Shown: positions 51,930-61,400, numbered from the stretch's first letter. The stretch is 64,000 bases of DNA from DAHUXD01 sp963736455 (GCA_963736455.1 CAVTON010000002.1:868001-932000), one strand, 5' to 3'. Notes: generated from the letters alone by a model not told the origin. Numbers and translations are program-made.

Positions 51930-52397
51930 CTAGGCGTGGGCCATCGCCTCCATGCGGCGCTTCATCTCCTCGGGCGAGACGTCCTCGATGTGCGTCCCGA
52001 CGTACCACTGGTGGCCGAACGGATCCTCGATCCCGCCCATCCGGTCTCCGTAGAACTTGTCCTCGACGGGGCGCAGGAGCTTCGCGCCGGCCTTGACGGC
52101 GCGATCCACCGTCTGGTCGACGTTCTCCACGTAGAGGAGGAGCGAAACCGGAGTTCCGCCGATGGTCTTGGGCGAACGGGCGCCCATCTCCGGAGACTCG
52201 TCGGCGAGCATGACGATGGAATTGCCAATCTGGATCTCGGCGTGTCCGATCTTGCCGTCGGGCCCCGGCATGCGCATGCGCTCGGTCGCGCCGAAGGCCT
52301 TCTTGTAGTAGTCGATCGCTTCCGCGGCCCCCTTCACGCTCAGGTACGGCGTGACGACGGCGTAGCCTTCTGGGATGGGTTTGACCTTGCCTGCCAT
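51930..52397 (-). CDS. VOC-family (PhnB-like) protein
   Basis: A 155-residue protein of the vicinal-oxygen-chelate fold (VVTPYLSVKGAAEAIDYYKK, AFGATERMRMPGPDGKIGHA, VDQTVDRAVKAGAKLLRP, GDRMGGIEDPFGHQWYVGTH), matching PhnB-like/glyoxalase-related proteins. The C-terminus EDVSPEEMKRRMEAM is typical of this subgroup. The substrate is unknown. The start is ATG 52397 with AGGAGG 6 nt upstream. Confidence 0.88.
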   Translation of the reverse strand: MAGKVKPIPEGYAVVTPYLSVKGAAEAIDYYKKAFGATERMRMPGPDGKIGHAEIQIGNSIVMLADESPEMGARSPKTIGGTPVSLLLYVENVDQTVDRAVKAGAKLLRPVEDKFYGDRMGGIEDPFGHQWYVGTHIEDVSPEEMKRRMEAMAHA

Positions 52398-52514
52398 GAA
52401 AACCTCCTTGAATGAACCACCGGCCCTCGAAGACTCGGGCGAGGGCTTCCCGATCCAAATCTATCCGAGGAAACCGGAAAAAGGTTGCTGCCGGGGTAAA
52501 GTCGAGAGCGAAAC

Positions 52515-53726
52515 TTGAGTCAGACGGTTAAGACGTCCGTAACATCCGCGTCGGACCACGGCCGGATTCCGGCCTTGACCGGAGTGCGGGCCCTCGCCGC
52601 CTACCTCGTCTTCTTTCACCACCATCCGACCCCCTACCTCGAGGTCGGACGCTGGTTCCTGTGGTGGGAGATGCACGTCGGCGTGACGCTCTTCTTCGTC
52701 CTCAGCGGCTTCATGATCACGTGGCGCTACGACCGGAGCGCCCCGCCGACGGAGTCGTTCCTGCGGAGATACTTCGTCAACCGGTTCGCGCGGATCTATC
52801 CCCTCTACTTCGTGCTCGTCGCGGCGGTGATGTTCCTCGCGCGGGTGCACTCCTTCCGGGCCTGGTTCTTCAACCTGACGGTCTTCTCGCACTTCCAGAT
52901 GGGGATCCCGCAGGCCTGGTCGCTGCGGGTCGAGGAGTGCTTCTACCTGTGCGCGCCCTTGATCTTTCTCCTGTGGCGGCGCCACCCGCTCCTGCCGCTC
53001 GCCGCGGGGGCCGCGGTTCTGGCGGCCCTGTATCCGCTGGCCCGCGTACCGGCGCTCGACGGAATTCTCGGGCCGCCGCGGGAGCTGTTGCTCTACACGT
53101 TCCCCGGGCGCTTCTTCGAGTTCTACGTCGGGATCGGGCTGGCGAAGCGGGCGGCTCGAGCCGGCGCGGGTCCTCCCTCGCGCGGCGTTCCCGTCTTCAC
53201 CCTCGCCGGTCTCGCCGGCATCGGCGCTTCGATCTGGGGCCTCGCCGCCATCCGGTCCTCCGACGCCGGCCGCGGCTACCTGTACGGGCTCTACCACCCC
53301 GCGGGGATCGCGCTGAACAATCTGCTCCTGCCGCTCTTCATCGCGGCGTTCTACTGGGGCCTGATGCGCGAGCGGTCGTGGCTGCGGTCCATGCTGTCCA
53401 CGGGGGTCGCCGATCTGCTCGGGCGCAGCTCCTATGCCTTCTATCTGGTCCACTTCGGGCCGGTGCTCGACTACTTCCTCGCGGCCCTCGTGTTTGCCGT
53501 CGCGAGCCTCTTCGGGAGCGGCGCGGCGGCGAGCGCGATCGTGCTGCTTCGCCACGTCTCCGTTCTTTTCGTCGTCGCGAACCTTCTCGCGATCGCCTTC
53601 TACAAGGCGGTCGAGGCGCCTGCGAATCGGTTCCTGCGGCGGCGATTCGGAACGGCTAGAGCCAGTTCGTCCGAAGCCAGTCCGCCGCCGCCGTCAGGTC
53701 GACCGAGCCTGCGAACTTCGTCATGA
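52515..53726 (+). CDS. Acyltransferase 3 (OafA/YrhL-like) membrane protein
   Basis: A 403-residue protein with about ten helices. Family motifs are IPALTGVRALAAYLVFFHHH (first helix), FFVLSGFMITWRYDR, FVNRFARIYPLYFVLV with its Arg, and WSLRVEECFYLCAPLIFLLW. These enzymes O-acylate cell-surface sugars. The start is TTG 52515, which gives a normal N-terminus; TAAAGT lies 12 nt before it. The last roughly 25 residues are low-complexity and overlap the convergent patatin gene by 71 nt, so they may be a read-over tail. Confidence 0.87.
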   Translation: MSQTVKTSVTSASDHGRIPALTGVRALAAYLVFFHHHPTPYLEVGRWFLWWEMHVGVTLFFVLSGFMITWRYDRSAPPTESFLRRYFVNRFARIYPLYFVLVAAVMFLARVHSFRAWFFNLTVFSHFQMGIPQAWSLRVEECFYLCAPLIFLLWRRHPLLPLAAGAAVLAALYPLARVPALDGILGPPRELLLYTFPGRFFEFYVGIGLAKRAARAGAGPPSRGVPVFTLAGLAGIGASIWGLAAIRSSDAGRGYLYGLYHPAGIALNNLLLPLFIAAFYWGLMRERSWLRSMLSTGVADLLGRSSYAFYLVHFGPVLDYFLAALVFAVASLFGSGAAASAIVLLRHVSVLFVVANLLAIAFYKAVEAPANRFLRRRFGTARASSSEASPPPPSGRPSLRTSS

Positions 53727-54591
53727 GCTCGATGCCGGCGGCGTCGTCCATCGCGACGGACGTGCCGGTGGGGAAGACCGGCGCGAGGCGCTGGTAGCGG
53801 CGCCCCAGGATCTTGTCGCACTGGAAGTCGGCGATTCCGGAGACCGCGTCGAGCATGATCGCGAGAAGCGGCTCGATCCACTGTGCGTCGCCCCAGTCGG
53901 GATTGCGCGCCGCGATGTGCTGGAGCGAGACGCCGGTGCCGAGAGAGAGGAGGACGACGTCCTCGATCGCCGGGCACTCCCGGGTTCTCGGGTCCTGGGT
54001 CTGCGCGAGGGCGCACATCGACGGGTTCGCCGCATAGACGCCGCCGTCCACGTAGCCGTCGCTCGGAGGAAAGTACGTCGGCGCGGCGCTCGTGTAGAGC
54101 GCGGTCTTGTACACGAGCTCGTCCCGGTCGTTTCCGGGGTCGAGGGGAAAGTTGTGAAACAGCTTGGGTTTCCACGTGCGCTTCGCCGGGGACCGGCCGC
54201 CGCTGTCGAGGTCGAAGGACGCGATGAGCACGCGCTTCTTCAGGTCGCCGAGCCGAGCGTGCTCGCCGAAGAACACGCGCACGATCGTCTCGAGGTTCGC
54301 GAGGTCGTACTTGGCGCCGATCAGGCTTCCGAGGTGGGTGACCATCCGCCAGAGCGAGCGGTCGAAGATCTCCGCGCCTTTCGCGACGTAAACGTCCCGG
54401 ATCTCGGCAAGAGATTTTCCCGCGGCGAGGGCGAGGGCGATCAGACCGCCCGTGGACGTGCCGGCGACGAGGTCCACCGAGTCGAGCCAGTCCGGCCTCC
54501 CGATCTCGAGGCCGAGCCGCTCGAGGAGCAGCACGGGGATGATCCCGCGGATGCCGCCTCCGTCGATCGAGAGGACCCTGTACTTCGGCAT
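53656..54591 (-). CDS. Patatin-like phospholipase
   Basis: A 311-residue lipase. It has the oxyanion motif GGGIRG (residues 11-16), nucleophile Ser46 in GTSTG and catalytic Asp182 in VDGGVYAANPS; the dyad is complete. It would cleave acyl chains from phospholipids. This compact CapV/FabD-like form occurs both as a stand-alone enzyme and as a CBASS effector, but no cyclic-nucleotide synthase is adjacent, so there is no support for a defence role. The start is ATG 54591. Confidence 0.9.
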   Translation of the reverse strand: MPKYRVLSIDGGGIRGIIPVLLLERLGLEIGRPDWLDSVDLVAGTSTGGLIALALAAGKSLAEIRDVYVAKGAEIFDRSLWRMVTHLGSLIGAKYDLANLETIVRVFFGEHARLGDLKKRVLIASFDLDSGGRSPAKRTWKPKLFHNFPLDPGNDRDELVYKTALYTSAAPTYFPPSDGYVDGGVYAANPSMCALAQTQDPRTRECPAIEDVVLLSLGTGVSLQHIAARNPDWGDAQWIEPLLAIMLDAVSGIADFQCDKILGRRYQRLAPVFPTGTSVAMDDAAGIELMTKFAGSVDLTAAADWLRTNWL

Positions 54592-54621
54592 CGCGGGAAA
54601 TGAGCCTTTAGGTCCGTTTGG

Positions 54622-57198
54622 TCACTTCAGCCCGTCGACGAGATAGAGATCCGAGAAATTGTCGGCATACGTGTAGACGAACGCCTTGCCGTCCGGAGTG
54701 ATCGCGGAACACGCGATACCGCTCACGCCCGTCGAGTCGGTTAGGGAGAACTCCTTCCAGAGCTCGCGCCGCCCCGTCGCAAGCTCGATGCGGTAAACCC
54801 TCGAGACGAGGCTTCCATGGAGGCCGGCGCTCGCATAGAGGAAGTTCTGATCGGCCGACCAGCCGAGGATCGCGTCATTCGGCTCGAATCCGTCGAGGGA
54901 CCGCACCGCGGCGCCATCGACGGGATAGAGCGCCACCTTCTGATCCGGGCCACGGGCGGCGACGAGTCGGCCGTCCGGGGACAACACGGTTCCCACGACA
55001 CCCTCCGGGGTGATCGGGCGCGCCTTCCCGCCTTGGAGATCCTGGATCCAGGCGCGCCGTCCGCGGCCTGGCTCGCTGCCGATGAAGACGATTCGCCGCC
55101 CGTCGGGAAAGAACGCCGCGCGGTCGGCGTCGTGGTTGATGGAATCCTTGGGCAGGGGTTTGGGCTCTCCGGCGCCGGTCGGCAGGAGAATCATCGGCGC
55201 CGGGTTGAGCCGAACGAGGACGGAAAGCACCCACTTGCCGTCGGGAGACAGCGCGGTCGCTTCTCCGTCGCCCAATCGAACCGCCGGCGAACCGTCGGTC
55301 TTGCGCAGATAGACCGAGTAGCCCGGACCGCCGCCCTCGGCCTCCTCGGTGAACGCGACGGTTCCGCCGTCTTCCGACAAGCGGGGCGCCCGCGACCAGT
55401 CGAGCCACGAGAGGTTTCGCGCCTTCCCGTCGGCGCCGAGACCGACCATGCCGACGCGCTCGTTGGCGTGGTTGAGTAGCACACGCCCATCGGACGCGAT
55501 GTCCTGAATCGTCAGGACTCCGGGGGCCCGCGTGACGATTCGCTGCTGTCCCTCCGGCGTCACGGCATGGAGGGCCCGGTTGCTCCCGCCCTCCGTCGCC
55601 GTGAACCAGATCTCGCTGCCGGACGGCGTCCACGCCACGCCCTGGGCGCTCGACCAGCCCGTCGACAGGGTCGTCTTCCTGCCGCTCCGGTCGATGAGGG
55701 CGACCGACCCGGCGTCGTCCCCGAACCCGGGGTGATCGAGGAACGCGACGACGTCCCCTTTGGGCGAAACGCGGGGATGGCTGATCCAGCCAGCCGTCTC
55801 GTAGAGGACCTTGCCGGCCGGAAACTCCAACCGGTGGCGCCATCCGGGCGCGCGTACGAGGGCCATCATCTTGCCATCCGGGGCCCAGTCGGCGTCGACG
55901 ACGTCTTCGAAGAGATCGCGGGCCGCGCCTCCCGAGAGCGGCGCACTCCGGAGCACGCCCCGATGCGCGTAGCCCGTCGACGCGAAAGCGTCGGACAGGA
56001 TCAGCATCTCTCCGGATCGAGAGATGGATTCGACCACCGCGGTCGGCAGGTCGAGCACGAGCGATCCGGGATTCTCCGTGCGCGTCGAGAAAATCTGGGG
56101 CTTCGCCGCCCCGTCCCAACTCGCGGAGTAGTAGACGGCGTGCGCATCGGGCGAGAATCGCGCCGACTGCACGAAGCCGCGGCGGTAGGTCAGCCGATGA
56201 TACGAAGGGACCGATGAGGCCCGCGACCTCCAGATTTGGCGGCCCGCGAGCAGGCCGGCCGTGGCGATCGCCGCGGCCGCGATCCCGATGAGCGCGGGCT
56301 TGCGCCATCGCGCGTGGGACGCGTCCGGCACGGCGCGCGGCGCCGACGCACCGGGAACCGACAACGCCTCGAGACCGAAGGCGATGTCCGATGCGGACTG
56401 GAATCGCCGCTCCGGGTTCTTCTCCAGGCAGTGGCGCACGATCCGCTCGAGGCCCGGCGAGATGTTCTGGTTCGTCACGGACAGGTCGGGCGGGTCTTCC
56501 TTCAGGATCGCGGCCATCGTTTCGCCGGCGGAGTCTCCGCGAAACGCTCGCTGGCCGGAGAGCATCTCGTACAGGATCGCGCCGAGCGCGAAGATGTCGC
56601 TCCTCGCGTCGGCGGGCTTCGCCTTGACCTGCTCCGGCGACATGTAGCCGAGCGTTCCCATGACCACCCCGGGTTCGGTCGCCGTGGGCAGGTTCGTCGC
56701 GTCGGGGGAGCCGTCGTTCTGCGTCAGCTTGGCCAGGCCGAAGTCGAGGATCTTGACGCGGCCGTCCTTCGTGACGAAGACGTTTTCGGGCTTCAGGTCC
56801 CGGTGGACGATGCCCTTCTCGTGCGCGGCGGCCAGGCCATGGGCGATCTGGACGGCGTACTCGATCGCCTTGCGCGGCAAGAAGCGGCCGGCGGCGAGCT
56901 CCGCGCGGAGCGTCTCGCCCTCGAGCAGCTCCTGGACGACGAAGGGCGCGCCGTCGTGCGAGCCGAGGTCGTATACGGTCGTGACGTTGGGGTGGTTGAG
57001 GACGCCCGCCGCGCGCGCCTCCTGCTCGAAGCGCTTCAGGCGGTCGGCGTCGCTCGAGAACGACGTCGGGAGGACCTTGATCGCGACGTCGCGGCCGAGG
57101 CGCGGATCCTTCGCCCGGTAGACCTCGCCCATCCCTCCCGCGCCGATCGGAGCGAGAATCTCATAGGGGCCCAGATGCGAGCCGGGGTTCAGTGCCAT
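54622..57198 (-). CDS. Ser/Thr protein kinase with beta-propeller sensor
   Basis: An 858-residue membrane kinase. Residues about 10-270 form a Hanks-type kinase: IGAGGMGEVYRA loop, Lys41, catalytic GIVHRDLKPENV, metal loop ILDFGLAKL and GTLGYMSPEQ. One helix follows (ALIGIAAAAIATAGLLAG), then an outside TolB/WD40-like beta-propeller (RFSPDAHAVYYSASW, VSPKGDVVAFLDHPG, LSPDGKWVLSV, FPDGRRIVFIGSE). The propeller probably senses a periplasmic ligand or binds protein. The start is ATG 57198. The gene is divergent from a second kinase, with which it shares a promoter region of about 70 nt. Confidence 0.93.
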   Translation of the reverse strand: MALNPGSHLGPYEILAPIGAGGMGEVYRAKDPRLGRDVAIKVLPTSFSSDADRLKRFEQEARAAGVLNHPNVTTVYDLGSHDGAPFVVQELLEGETLRAELAAGRFLPRKAIEYAVQIAHGLAAAHEKGIVHRDLKPENVFVTKDGRVKILDFGLAKLTQNDGSPDATNLPTATEPGVVMGTLGYMSPEQVKAKPADARSDIFALGAILYEMLSGQRAFRGDSAGETMAAILKEDPPDLSVTNQNISPGLERIVRHCLEKNPERRFQSASDIAFGLEALSVPGASAPRAVPDASHARWRKPALIGIAAAAIATAGLLAGRQIWRSRASSVPSYHRLTYRRGFVQSARFSPDAHAVYYSASWDGAAKPQIFSTRTENPGSLVLDLPTAVVESISRSGEMLILSDAFASTGYAHRGVLRSAPLSGGAARDLFEDVVDADWAPDGKMMALVRAPGWRHRLEFPAGKVLYETAGWISHPRVSPKGDVVAFLDHPGFGDDAGSVALIDRSGRKTTLSTGWSSAQGVAWTPSGSEIWFTATEGGSNRALHAVTPEGQQRIVTRAPGVLTIQDIASDGRVLLNHANERVGMVGLGADGKARNLSWLDWSRAPRLSEDGGTVAFTEEAEGGGPGYSVYLRKTDGSPAVRLGDGEATALSPDGKWVLSVLVRLNPAPMILLPTGAGEPKPLPKDSINHDADRAAFFPDGRRIVFIGSEPGRGRRAWIQDLQGGKARPITPEGVVGTVLSPDGRLVAARGPDQKVALYPVDGAAVRSLDGFEPNDAILGWSADQNFLYASAGLHGSLVSRVYRIELATGRRELWKEFSLTDSTGVSGIACSAITPDGKAFVYTYADNFSDLYLVDGLK

Positions 57199-57217
57199 CT
57201 TGTGGACGTCGCGGAGA

Positions 57218-57223
57218 TTCTAT
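57218..57223 (-). promoter_or_regulatory. -10 box TAGAAT of the propeller kinase gene
   Basis: TAGAAT on the minus strand, 19 nt before ATG 57198. No ribosome site is obvious in the short leader. Confidence 0.35.
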
Positions 57224-57253
57224 GCCGCGGGAGCCTCGAGCGACGTTGCGGGC

Positions 57254-57259
57254 TAGAAT
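57254..57259 (+). promoter_or_regulatory. -10 box TAGAAT of the leader ORF / TPR kinase
   Basis: TAGAAT lies 10 nt before ATG 57270, the start of an 18-codon ORF that leads into the kinase gene. Confidence 0.42.
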
Positions 57260-57269
57260 CGCCCCGCTC

Positions 57270-57326
57270 ATGAGCGATCGCAGTGCGGGAGGCCCCGCCG
57301 GTTCCCGCCGCGGAGCGTCGTCCTGA
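57270..57326 (+). CDS. 18-codon leader ORF before Ser/Thr kinase
   Basis: ATG 57270 opens a short frame (MSDRSAGGPAGSRRGASS) ending TGA at 57324-57326, which overlaps the CTG start of the kinase as CTGA. ATG lies 10 nt after a -10 box, so a leaderless transcript would be read from here, with ribosomes restarting at CTG. The peptide matches no known leader; a coupling function is inferred from position only. Confidence 0.35.
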   Translation: MSDRSAGGPAGSRRGASS

Positions 57327-59731
57327 TCGGCCGCATTCTCGCGCACTACCGCGTCACCGAGTCGATCGGCGCGGGTGGCATGGGCGAGGTGTATCGCGCC
57401 ACCGATACCCGGCTCGGACGGGAAGTCGCGCTCAAGGTGCTGCCCGAGGCGATGGCCGCCGATCCCGAGCGGCTCGAACGCTTCCAGCGCGAGGCGCGCG
57501 CCCTGGCCGCCCTCGATCACCCCGGGATCGTCGGCGTCTACTCGGTCGAGGAATCCGGCGGCGTCCACTTCCTGACCATGCAGCTGGTCGAGGGGGAGCC
57601 GCTCGATCTGCAGCTCGCGGCGGGCGCTCTCTCCCTCGGCCGGATCCTGGACGTCGCGCTGCCGTTGACTGACGCCCTGGCCGCCGCTCACGAGAAGGGC
57701 ATCGTCCACCGCGACCTGAAGCCCGCCAACGTCATGGTGACCCGCGATGGACGCGTTAAGGTCCTCGATTTCGGCCTGGCGAAGCTCGCCGGGCCGGGGT
57801 CCGGCGAGCCCGCCGGCTCCCAGCTGCCCACGGCCGTCGGGATGCAGACCCGCGAAGGCGTCGTCATGGGGACCGTGCCTTACATGTCGCCCGAGCAGCT
57901 CTCGGGCCGGCCCGCCGACGCCCGCAGCGACGTGTTCGCGCTCGGCATCATCCTGTACGAGATGGCGAGCGGCCGCCGGCCGTTCCGGGGCGATTCCTCC
58001 GCGGAGCTGATCTCCTCGATCCTGCGCGACACGCCGCCGGAGCTGGCCGGGCTGCGAGGTGACCTCCCCGCGGACCTCTCTCGCATCATCCGCCGCTGCC
58101 TCGAAAAGGATCCCGCTTCGCGCTATCCGACGGCGCGCTCGCTTCACGACGACCTGCGGGCCCTCCGCAGTCAGGCCGGTTCCGCCGCCGTTCCCGCGAC
58201 GAAGCCGATGCCATCCGGCAAAACGACGCCCGGGCCGGGTGGACGGAAACGCCTCTGGATCGCCGCCGGCCTCGCTCTGGCCGTCGTCGCCGGACTCATC
58301 GCCGTTCGGACGGCTCGTCCGGTGCGCCCCGCCGCGGCGGCGGCGGATTCCTCGGGCTCGCCGTCCCCGTCGATCGCGGTTCTTCCTCTCGTCAACGAGG
58401 GCGGGAACGCCGACGACGAGTACTTCTCGGACGGCATGACCGACGAGCTCGCGAGCGCCCTGACGAAGGTGCCCGGTCTGCGCGTCGCGGCTCGCAGCTC
58501 GGCCTACAGCTTCAAGGGGAAGTCCGCCGATGCCCGCGAAATCGGCGGCAAGCTGAGCGTGCGCACGGTGCTCGAAGGCACGGTGCGGCGCTCGGGATCG
58601 AGAATCCGGGTGACCGCACAGCTCGTCAACGCCGCCGACGGCCTGGTCCTCTGGTCCGAGCAATACGAACGCGACGCGAAGGACGTGTTCGCGGTCCAGG
58701 ACGACATCACGGGATCCATCGTCTCGGCGCTCCGCCTGAAGCTCGCGCCCGACTCGTCGGCCGGAAGCAAGGCGGCCCAGACCGAGAACCCGGAGGCGCA
58801 CGACCTCTACCTGCGAGGGCGTTTTTTCATGTTCCAGCAGACCGAAGACGGTTTGCGGAAGGCGCTGGACTATTTCGGGCAGGCGCTGGCGAAGGACCCG
58901 AACTACGCCCCCGCCTATGCCGGCACGGCCTTCGCGTGGGCGTGGCTGGCGGATGCGGTTCTTCCTCCCCGGGAGGCATATCCGAAGGCCAAGGCGGCGG
59001 CGCAGAGGGCCCTCGAGCTCGACCCGTCGAACGTCGAGGCGCGAAGCATGCTGGGGATCATCCTGTGGCTGTACGACTGGGATCGGGCCGGCTCCGAGGC
59101 CGAGTTCCGGCGCGCGCTCCAATCGAACCCCAACTCGATGGACGCCCACAATCTGCGCGCGATCTCCCTCTGCGAGATGCGGCAGTACGAGGCCGGCCTG
59201 GCCGAGGCGGACCGCGCCATCGCGCTCGATCCGCTGAACGTGTGGCCGAGCTGGGTGCGCGAGTATTGCCTCTGCATCGGCCGCCGCTACGACGAGGCCA
59301 TCGCGCAGCACAGGAAGTCCGAGGAGCTCGACCCGCACTTTTTCTACAGCGACTCCTGGTCGGGAGTCGCCTACCGCGAGAAGAAGATGTACGCCGAGTC
59401 GGTGGCGGAGTACGAGAAGGCGCAGAAGATCACCGGCAGCCCTCTTCCGGGCCTCGCCGTGACGTATGCGCGCATGGGGAAGACGGCGCAGGCGCGTGCG
59501 ATCCTCCAACAGCTTCTGGACCTGAACCGGCGGCGATACATTCCGCCCGAGTTCTTCTCCGAGATGTACGCCGCCCTCGGAGAGAAGGACGAGGCATTCG
59601 CCTGGCTCGACAAGTCCTACGACGCGCGTTCGGCATTTCTGCCGGCCCTGCTCTATTCACCGCTCTTCGACGATCTGCGCTCCGACCCGCGCTTTCCGGA
59701 GATGGTGAAGAAGCGCAACCTCGACCGGTAG
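57323..59731 (+). CDS. Ser/Thr protein kinase with TolB-like and TPR domains, CTG start
   Basis: An 802-residue kinase. The kinase domain (about 10-275) has SIGAGGMGEVYRA, Lys38, GIVHRDLKPANV, VLDFGLAKL and GTVPYMSPEQ. A membrane helix follows (LWIAAGLALAVVAGLIAV), then a FlgO/TolB-like domain (SIAVLPLVNEGG, DDEYFSDGMTDELASAL, VLEGTVRRSGSRIRVTAQL) and several TPR units (AYAGTAFAWAWLAD, LELDPSNVEARSMLGI, LFDDLRSDPRF end). The first ATG (57380) would cut into the glycine loop. The frame has no ATG, GTG or TTG upstream, leaving CTG 57323 (IGRILAHYR follows), with GGAG 7 nt upstream. Confidence 0.88.
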   Translation: MIGRILAHYRVTESIGAGGMGEVYRATDTRLGREVALKVLPEAMAADPERLERFQREARALAALDHPGIVGVYSVEESGGVHFLTMQLVEGEPLDLQLAAGALSLGRILDVALPLTDALAAAHEKGIVHRDLKPANVMVTRDGRVKVLDFGLAKLAGPGSGEPAGSQLPTAVGMQTREGVVMGTVPYMSPEQLSGRPADARSDVFALGIILYEMASGRRPFRGDSSAELISSILRDTPPELAGLRGDLPADLSRIIRRCLEKDPASRYPTARSLHDDLRALRSQAGSAAVPATKPMPSGKTTPGPGGRKRLWIAAGLALAVVAGLIAVRTARPVRPAAAAADSSGSPSPSIAVLPLVNEGGNADDEYFSDGMTDELASALTKVPGLRVAARSSAYSFKGKSADAREIGGKLSVRTVLEGTVRRSGSRIRVTAQLVNAADGLVLWSEQYERDAKDVFAVQDDITGSIVSALRLKLAPDSSAGSKAAQTENPEAHDLYLRGRFFMFQQTEDGLRKALDYFGQALAKDPNYAPAYAGTAFAWAWLADAVLPPREAYPKAKAAAQRALELDPSNVEARSMLGIILWLYDWDRAGSEAEFRRALQSNPNSMDAHNLRAISLCEMRQYEAGLAEADRAIALDPLNVWPSWVREYCLCIGRRYDEAIAQHRKSEELDPHFFYSDSWSGVAYREKKMYAESVAEYEKAQKITGSPLPGLAVTYARMGKTAQARAILQQLLDLNRRRYIPPEFFSEMYAALGEKDEAFAWLDKSYDARSAFLPALLYSPLFDDLRSDPRFPEMVKKRNLDR

Positions 59732-59738
59732 CCCGGCC

Positions 59739-61400
59739 TCAGGTCAGCGCGAGGTATTCGTGGGCGAGGCGCACGACCATCGAGCCCTCGCCGACGGCGG
59801 AAGCGACGCGGTTCATTGCCCCGGCGCGGACGTCGCCGGCGGCGAAGACGCCCGGGACGCTTGTCTCGAGCGGCAGCGGTTCCCGGGGCTCCTTCCAGGT
59901 GCGGGCGTAGCCCTTCGCGGCCATCAGGTCGCGTCCGGTGAGGACGAAGCCCTTGGCGTCGCGCAGAACTCCGGCGGGCAGCCAGTCGCTGCGCGGGCGC
60001 GTGCCGATGAAGATGAAGACGGCGTCGGTCTCCTCGGTCCGGCACGAGCCGTCCTCCAGAGAGCGCAGCGTTACGCGCTCGACGCGGTCCCGGCCGTCCA
60101 CGCTCGCGAGCTCGGTCCGCGGCCGCATCCGGATGTTCTTCGTCTTCGCGATCTGGTCCACGAGGTAGCGGGACATCGTCTCGCCGAGGCCTTCGCGGCG
60201 GACGACGATCTCGACCTCTTTCGCGTGGCGGGCGAGGTACATCGCTCCCTGGCCGGCCGAGTTGCCTCCGCCGATGATCCGCACGCGCCGGCCGACGAAG
60301 GCGGGCCCCTCGGTGGTGGCGGCTCCGTAATAGACGCCCGCCCCCGCGTGCTCGGCGACGCCGGGCGCGGGGTGCTCGCGGTAGAACATGCCGGTCGCCG
60401 CGAGCATGGTCCGCGTGACGAGCTCGCGCCCGTCGGCCAGGGCGAGCCGCTTGTAGCCGCCATCGATGGCGACGCCAGTGACCTCGAGCGGCGCGAGGAA
60501 CTCGGCTCCGAGGCGCTGGGCCTGGGCGAGAGCACGCCGCGTAAGATCGCTGCCGCTGACGCCGTTGGGGAAGCCGAGGTAGTTCTCGATCCGCGAGCTC
60601 GTCCCGGCCTGGCCGCCGGGCGAGTGCCGGTCGAGGAGAAGAGTGCGCATCCCCTCCGAGGCGCCGTACACCGCCGCGGCCAGCCCGGCGGGGCCTGCGC
60701 CGACGGCCACGAGATCGTAGAGGTCGTGCGCCGCCGACAGCGGCCGGCCGAGCCGCTCCGCCACCTGCCGCGGCTCCGGGTTGCGGAGCACGCTGCCATC
60801 CTCGAAGAAGAGAGCCGGCAGCGCCTCGCTCTCGATGCCGGCCGCCTGGATCAGCGTCGCCGCCTCGGGGTCCCGCTCGAGGTCGAGCCACCGATAGGGA
60901 ACGAGGTTGCTCGCGAGGAAATCCTTGATGTCGTGCGACCTCGTCGCCCACTGGTGGCCGACCAGCCGCAGCCCCGACGCCTCCGGCGGCGACTCCGCCT
61001 GCCAGGCCTCGAGCAGGTCGTCCACGACCGGAAAGAGGCGCTCCTCCGGCGGGTCCCACGGCTTCGAAAGGTAGTGATCGAGATGCGCCTCGTTGATCGC
61101 CCGAACGGCCGCCTCGATGTCGGAGTACCCGGTCAGGAGAACCCGCCGCGCGAGCGGGTAGACGTCTCGCGTTCGGGTCAGGACCTCTCCGCCGAGCATG
61201 CCCGGCATCCGCTGGTCGCTGATGACCATCGCCAGCGCGTCGCCCCGGCTCTTGAGCTCCTTCGCGGTCTCGAGCGCCTCCGCTCCCGATCCGGCGCTGA
61301 CGACGGTGTAGTTGTCCCGGTACCGCGAGCGCAGGTCACGCCGGACCGCCGCGAGCACCTGGGGATCGTCGTCCACGACCAGGAGAACGGGCTTGTTCAC
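59739..61400 (-). CDS. Fused response regulator / thioredoxin-reductase-like oxidoreductase
   Basis: A 553-residue fusion. Residues 1-125 form a receiver (VVDDDP, phospho-acceptor Asp62 in MVISDQRMPGM, Thr in LTGYSD, Lys in LSKPWD). Residues about 145-225 form a thioredoxin/glutaredoxin-like domain without CxxC (IKDFLASNLVPYRWLDLERD, LPALFFEDGSVLRNPEPRQV). Residues about 233-553 form a TrxR-type FAD enzyme (VAVGAGPAGLAAAVYGASEG, IIGGGNSAGQGA, GVFAAGDVRAGA). The redox CxxC is replaced (YYGAATTEGP), so it is not a standard thioredoxin reductase. The start is GTG 61400 in a GTGA overlap with the histidine kinase, its likely phosphodonor. Confidence 0.9.
   Translation of the reverse strand: MNKPVLLVVDDDPQVLAAVRRDLRSRYRDNYTVVSAGSGAEALETAKELKSRGDALAMVISDQRMPGMLGGEVLTRTRDVYPLARRVLLTGYSDIEAAVRAINEAHLDHYLSKPWDPPEERLFPVVDDLLEAWQAESPPEASGLRLVGHQWATRSHDIKDFLASNLVPYRWLDLERDPEAATLIQAAGIESEALPALFFEDGSVLRNPEPRQVAERLGRPLSAAHDLYDLVAVGAGPAGLAAAVYGASEGMRTLLLDRHSPGGQAGTSSRIENYLGFPNGVSGSDLTRRALAQAQRLGAEFLAPLEVTGVAIDGGYKRLALADGRELVTRTMLAATGMFYREHPAPGVAEHAGAGVYYGAATTEGPAFVGRRVRIIGGGNSAGQGAMYLARHAKEVEIVVRREGLGETMSRYLVDQIAKTKNIRMRPRTELASVDGRDRVERVTLRSLEDGSCRTEETDAVFIFIGTRPRSDWLPAGVLRDAKGFVLTGRDLMAAKGYARTWKEPREPLPLETSVPGVFAAGDVRAGAMNRVASAVGEGSMVVRLAHEYLALT

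Noticed and set aside
53656..54591. Patatin protein as part of a CBASS defence system
   Set aside because: No CD-NTase, E1/E2 or JAB gene lies nearby; the neighbours are a surface acyltransferase and a Ser/Thr kinase.
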